Source: Bacteroidia bacterium
Lineage (GTDB): Bacteria; Bacteroidota; Bacteroidia; Chitinophagales; Saprospiraceae
DNA: 53,998 nt
NCBI GenBank assembly: GCA_030430845.1
Contig: JAUIKE010000040.1
Coordinates: 1-53,998, forward strand
Direction: 5' to 3'
Part shown: in pieces, positions 43,584 through 50,096 of the stretch
Layout: the number at the start of each line of letters is the position of its first letter
Numbering within the stretch: the stretch's first letter is position 1
Translations under genes and position numbers: made by a program
Notes under the pieces: model-generated
What the model saw: the letters and a program-made list of their open reading frames with translations, nothing else
What the model was told of the DNA's origin: nothing
Databases searched by the model: none

Positions 43584-44444
43584 ATGAAAAAAATAATTGC
43601 AACATCTTTTATTGTTTTTGCCTGCCTAAGCATAAGCGCGCAGGTTTGGTCACCGGATGGCCGGCAAATAGCCTTTTTTTACATTCACAACATCGAAGAT
43701 ATCTATTTGGTGAAGCCGAATGGGAGTCAGTTTAAAGTCGTTGACCAACACCCCGAGCGAGATTTTGCTCCGCAATGGTCACCGGATGGACAGGACCTGA
43801 TCTTCACTTCCGTAAGAGATGGACATCATGAAATATACCGACTCCATCTCAAAGGGCAATGTGTAGAAAAACTGACCAAGAACTCTTTCGACAGTGAAGA
43901 CGGCAGCTATTCCCCTAATGGAAATCGCATCGTCTTTTCGAGCAATCGGACCGGCAACGTAGAGCTTTTCAGCATGAATAAGTGCGGCGGTGATGTTCAA
44001 CAATTGACCTCCACGCCTGATTTTAATGAGCATACACCCCGGTGGTCGCCCGACGGGAAACAGATCTTATTCATCGGTAAAGAGGAAGGTAAAGAATCGG
44101 ATATTTGGATCATGGATGCGGATGGGAAAAACCGAAGAAGGATTACCCAAACGCCCGAATCGGAATTCCATGCTTCCTTTTCTCCTGATGGGAAAAAAGT
44201 GGCTTACGTAAAAGTATTTGACGGAGCCTTCGAAGTGCATCAGGTCGAAATAAGTGGAAAAAATGACCGAATACTCGTCAGAAAAAAAGGATATCAGGCC
44301 TTTTTCCCTCACTGGTCGCCCGATGGAAAACAAATTGCTTTTACACGCGACGTCATGGAGGGCACAGAAGATGGGCTGCCGGCTTTGTTTGTGGTTGACT
44401 TGAAGGGCAATGAACGATTGATTACTGACAAAAATAGTTTTTAA
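43584..44444 (+). CDS. Exported TolB-like PD40 beta-propeller protein
   Basis: 286 aa with a signal peptide directly after ATG 43584 (MKKIIATSFIVFACLSISA). The ATG at 43566 lies within the terminal repeat of the MITE-like element and adds only MLIQKI, so I reject it. Six PD40/WD40-like blocks of the type WSPDGKQIAF are visible (WSPDGRQIAF, WSPDGQDLIF, YSPNGNRIVF, WSPDGKQILF, FSPDGKKVAY, WSPDGKQIAF), giving a six-bladed propeller. No Pal or Tol genes are near, so it is not the classic tolB but a periplasmic or surface binding protein of the same fold. Confidence 0.85.
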   Translation: MKKIIATSFIVFACLSISAQVWSPDGRQIAFFYIHNIEDIYLVKPNGSQFKVVDQHPERDFAPQWSPDGQDLIFTSVRDGHHEIYRLHLKGQCVEKLTKNSFDSEDGSYSPNGNRIVFSSNRTGNVELFSMNKCGGDVQQLTSTPDFNEHTPRWSPDGKQILFIGKEEGKESDIWIMDADGKNRRRITQTPESEFHASFSPDGKKVAYVKVFDGAFEVHQVEISGKNDRILVRKKGYQAFFPHWSPDGKQIAFTRDVMEGTEDGLPALFVVDLKGNERLITDKNSF

Positions 44445-44455
44445 TCTATCAATAA

Positions 44456-44680
44456 TATACAGCGCTGTTTGGCTGCAGGCCAAACAGCGCTTTCCGTGAA
44501 ACCCGCTAAATCTGCCAAAATCCGTGGTTCAGACGGGGATGTAGCAGGAACTCCTCATGATTTACGGCCAACTTAAAAGTAGCCCTACCCTGCCCTCCAA
44601 AGCACAGCGACGGAGGGCTCCACCCTGGTCATCCCCACTAAAGCTTCAGCTTTAAAAATATCCTGGCCATCCTACCATCT
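44456..44680 (-). repeat. Composite intergenic repeat (inverted, both blocks)
   Basis: Plus strand: hairpin AGCGCTGTTTGGC/GCCAAACAGCGCT, then CCGTGAAACCCGCTAAATCT, CCGTGGTTCAGACGGGGATG, and further right CCTGGTCATCCCCAC and CCTGGCCATCCTACC. Read on the minus strand this is the same AGGATG-block plus GAACCACGGATTTT order as at 9940 and 13402. Confidence 0.75.
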
Positions 44681-44745
44681 AGGTCCCCCTCTTGCATTTC
44701 CCAAACCGTTCCCCTAACTTGTTGTAGTATTAAATTCAGAACGCT

Positions 44746-45732
44746 TTGAGAAAATCTAATCAATCCAATCGAATCCTTCAATTGGCTATGACCCATTTTG
44801 AAGAGGCGACCTCCTGGCAAACCGTCTGGAAAACGGCCCAAAATGGGAAAGACCACAATCAAATGATCCTCACCGGTCCTCAACAAAAGATCGACCTGGC
44901 CTTTGAAGTAAGAAGCAGCATTCAAGAAACACAGCTGGACAAACTTTCCCAAAAAACACAACAACACCCTAATTTCCTCATCATCGCCGGGCGCATCAGC
45001 CAGCCTGTCAAAGAAAAATTGAAGTCGCAACATATCAATTACATCGATAGCGGCGGCAATGCCTATATCGAAACGGATTCCGTATTTCTGCTTATTGATG
45101 GGAAAAAAAGTGGGTTTTCGCCCCGAAAGAAGCACCTGTTTACCAATGCTTCCATCCAGCTGATCTTTCATTTATTCCAACAACCTGAATTACTTCAACA
45201 AACCTACCGCCAAATCGCCGAGGCCACCGGCGGCAGCCTGGACAACATCTCCAAAACCCTGCGAACACTTCGGGATTATAAGTACATCCAAGCTTTGGAG
45301 TCAGGCGGCTTCGTTTTTACCAACAAAAAAAGCCTGCTCGAACGCTGGATCCCGGAATTCGGTGAGCGGCTCAAACCCAGCCTGCTGATCGGGCGCTTCA
45401 GCTTCCTGCCCGACGTAAACTGGAAGTTCCTCCAGATCGACACCTCCCTCACCCGCTGGGGCGGTGAGCCGGCAGCTGAGAAGCTATTCAGCAACATCCA
45501 ACCAGCCGTTTTCACCCTCTACTCCCAGGAAAGCCACCAGGACCTTGTCCGCAATTACCGGCTTATCCCGGACCCGGAAGGGAATATCCACGTATACCAA
45601 ACTTTTTGGGATATGACTAAGGAAACAAACAAAGAGACCGTCCCTAAACTACTAGTCTACGCAGACCTTTTACTATCCAACAATAAAAGAAACCACACCC
45701 TCGCTCAACAAATATTCTATGAGAGGGAGTAG
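44746..45732 (+). CDS. AbiEi-like antitoxin-family protein, solo
   Basis: 328 aa paralogue of the AbiEi protein at 38163: INYIDSGGNAYIE, TYRQIAEATGGSLDNISKTL (winged-helix region), LLERWIPEFGERLKP and RWGGEPAAEKL align in order with that protein. The frame has no ATG before residue 15, so the start is probably TTG 44746, because the N-terminal helix RILQLAMTHFEEATSW matches the paralogue; ATG 44788 would remove part of it. No toxin gene follows: the stop lies in a terminator shared with a convergent gene. It may be a domesticated repressor or anti-toxin. Confidence 0.75.
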   Translation: MRKSNQSNRILQLAMTHFEEATSWQTVWKTAQNGKDHNQMILTGPQQKIDLAFEVRSSIQETQLDKLSQKTQQHPNFLIIAGRISQPVKEKLKSQHINYIDSGGNAYIETDSVFLLIDGKKSGFSPRKKHLFTNASIQLIFHLFQQPELLQQTYRQIAEATGGSLDNISKTLRTLRDYKYIQALESGGFVFTNKKSLLERWIPEFGERLKPSLLIGRFSFLPDVNWKFLQIDTSLTRWGGEPAAEKLFSNIQPAVFTLYSQESHQDLVRNYRLIPDPEGNIHVYQTFWDMTKETNKETVPKLLVYADLLLSNNKRNHTLAQQIFYERE

Positions 45733-45757
45733 GTGCCAAAGGCACCTACTCCCTCTC
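45721..45757. terminator. Bidirectional hairpin terminator covering both gene ends
   Basis: Perfect 17-bp stem (45721-45737 with 45741-45757) with loop AAA. It contains the stop codon of the plus-strand AbiEi-like gene and the last 12 coding bases plus stop of the minus-strand acyl-CoA synthetase gene, so it serves both while being partly coding. Confidence 0.7.
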
Positions 45758-47257
45758 TGTTTTTAATTTCTTCCTATCTATCTTCCCTGTATCATTCTTC
45801 GGCAATTCCTCCACAAACACCACATACTTCGGCACCTTAAATTTGGCCAGCTGCTCCTTGCAAAAACCGATCACCTCTTCAGCAGTCACCTCCGCTTTTT
45901 TCACCACAAAAGCCTGCCCTACTTCACCCCACTTCTCATCTCGCACCCCGATAACCGCCGCCTCGGAAATGCATTCATGCTGTACCAGGATTCGTTCAAT
46001 CTGAGCAGGATACACATTTTCTCCGCCGGAGATGAACATATTCTTAATACGATCCACTACAAACAAATAACCTTCTTCATCTTGAACGAGCATATCTCCT
46101 GAGTGAAACCAGCCGTCCTGAAGGGCCTTTTGCGTGGCCGCTTCATTACGCCAGTAGCCCGGCGTCACCATGGGGCCTTTAAGCAATAGTTCACCTGACT
46201 GCCCGGTAGGCACATCCGCTCCTTTCTCATCCACGATCCGGATCTGTACATAAAAATTGGGACGCCCAATCGAGCCTTTTTTGCGAATGGCGTCGTCTTG
46301 GTGTAAAGAGGTCAGGTTAGGGCCGACTTCCGTCATGCCAAAGCCCTGCCGGATAGCCACGCCCTTCTCGTCCCATTGCTCGATCAAAGGAACGGGCATC
46401 GGCTCTCCACCTACAATGATGTAGTACAAACTCGAAAAATCAGCTTGATCAAAGGCCGCTTCATCCGCGATCATCTTGAGCATAGTCGGGACACCCATAA
46501 ATATGGTCGCACTTTCTGCCTGGAGTAGTTGCAATACAGCCGCCGGATCGAATTTTTTCATCAAACAGGTATACCCGCCGTGATGCAAAAAGGGCGTGGT
46601 CAATACGTTCCACCCACCGGTATGGAAGGGCGGCATGCAGTTGATCGTCCGGCTCTCTGTATTGATCAGCAGGCTCATGCTCGTATTGATGCTGTTCCAG
46701 AAAAGCATTTGGTGGGTGTACAAAGCTCCTTTCGGAAAACCAGTGGTGCCGGAGGTATAGAGGATAAAAACGGGATCATCCGCACTTACGGGAATGATGG
46801 GAAAACCGTGGTCTTCTTTTTTCCATTGTTCCTTATCACAAAAAACGCGCAGCTCCTCTATTGACCACTGAATGGAGACCTGATGAAAAGCCTTAGTAGC
46901 AGCCAGGGTAGCCTGGTATTTTTGCTCCCCCACTACCATTTTGGGCTCAGCGTTTTGAAGTAAATAATCGATCTCGGCCGATGCCAGACGATAGTTCAAC
47001 GGCACCAGAATGAGGCCGGTCTTCTGAACAGCCGCAAAAAGGATGATGTATTCGAGGCAATTCTCGGCCAGCACCGCAATGCGCTCACCTTTGACCAGCT
47101 CAAGTTCGTGCGTCAAATGATGTGCCAGGCGGTTGGCCAGGCGGTTGAGCTCGCCGTAAGTCAGGGTCCGGCCGCTTTCGTACTCCTTGACGGCTATTTT
47201 GTCTGGGCTGTATACGGCCCATTTTTGCGTCCAGTCTTGTGTATACACTTCATTCAT
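45746..47257 (-). CDS. Acyl-CoA synthetase (AMP-dependent synthetase/ligase)
   Basis: 503 aa ANL-superfamily adenylate-forming enzyme, cytosolic. A3 P-loop FILYTSGTTGFPKGALYTH, A5 GFGMTEVGPN, A7 GWFHSGD, A8 hinge DRIKNMFISGGENVYP and the A10 lysine in PKNDTGKIDRKKL are all present. This is the pattern of medium/long-chain fatty-acid- and related acyl-CoA ligases; the acid substrate is unknown. It lies downstream of the KASIII-like gene on the same strand with 110 bp and a long hairpin between them. Together they could activate and condense acyl groups. Confidence 0.9.
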   Translation of the reverse strand: MNEVYTQDWTQKWAVYSPDKIAVKEYESGRTLTYGELNRLANRLAHHLTHELELVKGERIAVLAENCLEYIILFAAVQKTGLILVPLNYRLASAEIDYLLQNAEPKMVVGEQKYQATLAATKAFHQVSIQWSIEELRVFCDKEQWKKEDHGFPIIPVSADDPVFILYTSGTTGFPKGALYTHQMLFWNSINTSMSLLINTESRTINCMPPFHTGGWNVLTTPFLHHGGYTCLMKKFDPAAVLQLLQAESATIFMGVPTMLKMIADEAAFDQADFSSLYYIIVGGEPMPVPLIEQWDEKGVAIRQGFGMTEVGPNLTSLHQDDAIRKKGSIGRPNFYVQIRIVDEKGADVPTGQSGELLLKGPMVTPGYWRNEAATQKALQDGWFHSGDMLVQDEEGYLFVVDRIKNMFISGGENVYPAQIERILVQHECISEAAVIGVRDEKWGEVGQAFVVKKAEVTAEEVIGFCKEQLAKFKVPKYVVFVEELPKNDTGKIDRKKLKTERE

Positions 47258-47304
47258 AACTTTAAGGCTAGGGACGGCCTGCGGCCACCCAGAGAAATTC
47301 TTAC

Positions 47305-47355
47305 AGGGTGGCTTTTTTAGAAAAAAACTTTGTTTTTTTCTAAAAAAGCCACCCT
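47305..47355. repeat. Long perfect hairpin, 24-bp arms with loop TTT
   Basis: Arms 47305-47328 and 47332-47355. Inner core TTTAGAAAAAAAC/GTTTTTTTCTAAA matches the 53958 and 41627 hairpins; outer arm AGGGTGGC is different. Located between the KASIII-like and acyl-CoA synthetase genes. Confidence 0.9.
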
Positions 47356-47367
47356 ATATCATATTGT

Positions 47368-48357
47368 CTACAATCTAAAAGCTGCGCTTGCAAATGCCAA
47401 GCCACCTCCGGAGCCTATAAAATACACCAGATCTCCCTCTTTTACCAAATTTTTCTCCCAAGCGTCGTTCAGGCACATCGGGATACAGGCCGAGCCCGTA
47501 TAGCCGTAATGATGCATGATGGTATGTGCCTTAGCACGATCGACGCCCAGCCGATCCAGTGTGGCCCAGATGCTGTTAATATTGATTTGAGTAATAAAAT
47601 ACTGTGCTACCTCATCGGGGCTATGCCCCGTCCGCTCGGATAAGGTACGGGCCATCTGAGACCACATGCTCGGATTGAGCTCCGGGTCAAAACGCTTGAC
47701 AAACTTGAGCTGATGGTCGTGTTGATCGAGCACCTGCTGGTCGACCGGCTGGTGAGTGCCGCCGCCGTAGATACCCATCCACTCGGCATATTCGCCTTTG
47801 GTGATCAGCTCGCTGGCCAGAAAGCCCTTATTGGTTGATTTTTCGCTTTTTAAAACCACGGCTCCCGCTCCGTCGGCAAAGAGCGTCACGGTTTTTTTAT
47901 CCTGCAGATTGAGATGCTTGCTCATGGCATAACCACCGATGATGAGCACGTATTTGTATTGTTCGTCGGCCCGAATATATTTCGCCCCAATGTCCAAAGC
48001 CGTAACAAAACCGGCACAAGCTGTATTAATATCAAAAGTACCTGCGTTCTTTGCACCTAGCCTATGTTGCACCACCGAAGCCGTTGAGGGCGAAACATAT
48101 TCCGGCGTATCAGTGGCCAGCACGATCAGGTCCAGCTGTTCCGGCTTCACGCCGGCTCGTTCCAGGGCCTGCCTGGCCGCCTGCTCGCATAGGTCGGCCG
48201 TACTTTCGTTCTCTTCACACCAGCGCCGTTCGTAGATCTGGACGTTTTCTTCCAGCCAGGTACTCACATCCTCCCCTAATAATTCGTCAAAATAACTATT
48301 CGGTATTACTCTCTCAGGAGCATAAGCCCCAACTGAAAGTAGTATTGCATTATTCAT
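47368..48357 (-). CDS. 3-oxoacyl-ACP synthase III-like thiolase-fold enzyme
   Basis: 329 aa from ATG 48357; the longer frame (to 48474) is coded by the hairpin at 48421-48475. It has the KASIII nucleophile in DINTACAGF (Cys114), GGYAMSK and DGAGAVVL blocks. The other two triad residues appear changed: the HQAN motif reads TQIN (Thr256 for His) and the GNTS motif reads GYTG (Tyr286 for Asn), with the family's 30-residue spacing between them. So it may not decarboxylate malonyl-ACP. It sits between a symporter and an acyl-CoA synthetase, suggesting acyl transfer or head-to-head condensation. OleA, DarB and PqsC-type enzymes are alternatives. Confidence 0.85.
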   Translation of the reverse strand: MNNAILLSVGAYAPERVIPNSYFDELLGEDVSTWLEENVQIYERRWCEENESTADLCEQAARQALERAGVKPEQLDLIVLATDTPEYVSPSTASVVQHRLGAKNAGTFDINTACAGFVTALDIGAKYIRADEQYKYVLIIGGYAMSKHLNLQDKKTVTLFADGAGAVVLKSEKSTNKGFLASELITKGEYAEWMGIYGGGTHQPVDQQVLDQHDHQLKFVKRFDPELNPSMWSQMARTLSERTGHSPDEVAQYFITQININSIWATLDRLGVDRAKAHTIMHHYGYTGSACIPMCLNDAWEKNLVKEGDLVYFIGSGGGLAFASAAFRL

Positions 48358-48420
48358 AGAGTATATTTTTTTGAGGCCGTCACATCCGCCTGAAGTAGAT
48401 CCGTCAGCCAACATTATTTC

Positions 48421-48475
48421 TTTGGGAGGTATTTTTGAGAAAAAACGAAGTTTTTTCTCAAAAATACCTCCCAAA
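48421..48475. repeat. Long perfect hairpin, 26-bp arms with loop GAA
   Basis: Arms 48421-48446 and 48450-48475, exactly complementary. Inner TTTGAGAAAAAAC core as in the sister hairpins; loop is the complement of TTC, so the element is inverted relative to 41627. Located upstream of the KASIII-like start. Confidence 0.9.
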
Positions 48476-48480
48476 AAGAA

Positions 48481-48531
48481 AATTATTGGGCGTCACATCC
48501 GCCTCGGGCGAATGTGACGCCCTCAATAATT
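48481..48531. repeat. CCGCC-TCG-GGCG hairpin at the symporter 3' end
   Basis: AATTATTGGGCGTCACATCC-GCC, loop TCG, then the complement with one mismatch and one bulge. It overlaps the stop of the symporter gene by two bases and could act as terminator. Confidence 0.75.
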
Positions 48532-50017
48532 AATTTCTATTCATCCACCATCCCCCTATCAGCGCCGGCAACAAGCCAAGGATGATCCCCAAAGTAGCCG
48601 TTACGCCAGGGTTGGCGAAGGTAAATGGAGCATCAGGAAACCATTGTGCCCCAAAAAAGTAGAGTAAAAAGTGGGTGCTGATGGCAATGACGGAGGTACT
48701 CCAAACCAAAGCGATGGGCACCTTCTTAAACAAGACACCAGCCAGTAAAGGGGGAACAGCAGCCAGCACCAGGCCATATACGCCCGTTTGTCCGAAGATG
48801 CCCAACAATTCCGGTGGGTTTAGGTTGACCAGGAATACGAGCACCGCTATCACGATCAGTACAATATGACTGGCGCGGAAGGCCAGCTTCATTTTTTCTT
48901 TTTCCGATAAATGCCCTTTGCCAAATTTGTCAATCACATTTAATACCAGGTCATTGGCCGTAATGGTCGAAATACCCACCAAAAGCCCGTCCAGTGTGGA
49001 CATGGCCGCAGCCAGTAAGACCACACTGACAATAGTAAATACCCAATCGGGAAAGGCGTTCTGCAAATACACGGTCATCACCAAATCCTGCCGGAAAACA
49101 CCGGTAGCAGGGTCAACCAACTGTTCTTGCGGAACTACAAAATGAGCCCAAAACCCGGTTAGAAGTAAGAGCGTAAATAACAAAAACACCACCCCAAAAA
49201 CGATGATGTAATTACGCACCGACTTATCCGATTTGACATATAAGGCTTTGGTCAAAATATGAGGTTGACACACCAGCGTACTGCCGATTAGAAAGCCCGA
49301 AATGTATATGGAAAAAATATCGTTGTAAAATCGGCTATCCGGATTAACCCAGGCCACCAGGTTCGGATCTTCCACCTGTAGCTTGGACCACAAGTCTCCT
49401 TCCGACAACATCAAGTCGATGCCGGAATAGAGGATCAATACCGTGACCCCGATCATCAAAAAGCCTTGTAACATGTTCGTGAATACATGGGCGTACGTTC
49501 CTCCAATTAGCACATAACCGGTAACGAAGACCAGGGTAATGGCCAGGGCCGCCACATTATTCACGCCCAGTAATTTTTGCATGACGATGGAGATACCACC
49601 TACCAATAAGACAATAAAGGCAAAGCTCAACAAGTTGATAATGGAAAAATAAAGGGAGAAATTATTCGATTCGTATCGTTTCCCGATCCAGTCTGGGATA
49701 GTCAGAGCCTTAGCTTTTTCACCAATCCTTCTAAAACGGAACGATAATAAAACCAGCATTACCATAATCCCTAAATAAACGCTCAGTCCCAAATGCATGA
49801 AGGCCGCCAGACCGTCCACATACACAAAGCCCGGGTTGATGATGAAGGTTGCTGCAGATGCCGTGCTCGCAGCCAAGGTTACCCCAACAACAAAAGGCGA
49901 TAAATCTCCTTTCCCAATAGCAAAACTTCCAAAATCATCGGTTTTCTTATGTCCCAACCAGCCCAGGTAGGCCGTACCAATGAGATATACAGAAAAAAGT
50001 ATCCAGGCTAAAGTCAT
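48530..50017 (-). CDS. Sodium:solute symporter (SSS family)
   Basis: 495 aa inner-membrane transporter with about 13 hydrophobic segments. The N-terminal half has the SSS features GVTLAASTASAATFI (sodium-site region of TM1/2) and GGISIVMQKLLGV; the later STLDGLLVG segment is the conserved TM8 sodium-binding Ser/Thr region. Family members import sugars, amino acids, vitamins or monocarboxylates with Na+. With a TonB receptor directly upstream (80 bp) and acyl-activating enzymes downstream, a carboxylate substrate is plausible but unproven. Confidence 0.9.
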   Translation of the reverse strand: MTLAWILFSVYLIGTAYLGWLGHKKTDDFGSFAIGKGDLSPFVVGVTLAASTASAATFIINPGFVYVDGLAAFMHLGLSVYLGIMVMLVLLSFRFRRIGEKAKALTIPDWIGKRYESNNFSLYFSIINLLSFAFIVLLVGGISIVMQKLLGVNNVAALAITLVFVTGYVLIGGTYAHVFTNMLQGFLMIGVTVLILYSGIDLMLSEGDLWSKLQVEDPNLVAWVNPDSRFYNDIFSIYISGFLIGSTLVCQPHILTKALYVKSDKSVRNYIIVFGVVFLLFTLLLLTGFWAHFVVPQEQLVDPATGVFRQDLVMTVYLQNAFPDWVFTIVSVVLLAAAMSTLDGLLVGISTITANDLVLNVIDKFGKGHLSEKEKMKLAFRASHIVLIVIAVLVFLVNLNPPELLGIFGQTGVYGLVLAAVPPLLAGVLFKKVPIALVWSTSVIAISTHFLLYFFGAQWFPDAPFTFANPGVTATLGIILGLLPALIGGWWMNRN

Positions 50018-50033
50018 GTAAAATCTCGTTTTT

Positions 50034-50075
50034 TGTAATTTAATAAGGGGCCGTCCGGCCCCTTGTTAAATTACA
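50034..50075 (-). terminator. Stem-loop between the TonB receptor and symporter genes
   Basis: 20-bp arms (50034-50053 and 50056-50075) with one G-T pair. On the minus strand it follows the receptor stop and is itself followed by ACAAAAAACG, not a T-run, so it may attenuate rather than end transcription. Confidence 0.55.
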
Positions 50076-50096
50076 ATTTCACTAGGTTTTCAAACT

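Noticed and set aside
43584..44444. Classic tolB of the Tol-Pal system
   Set aside because: Only the propeller repeats are present; no tolB N-terminal domain and no tol/pal neighbours.
48358..48474. N-terminal extension of the KASIII-like gene
   Set aside because: It is coded by the long hairpin; family proteins begin near the MNNAILLSVG start.
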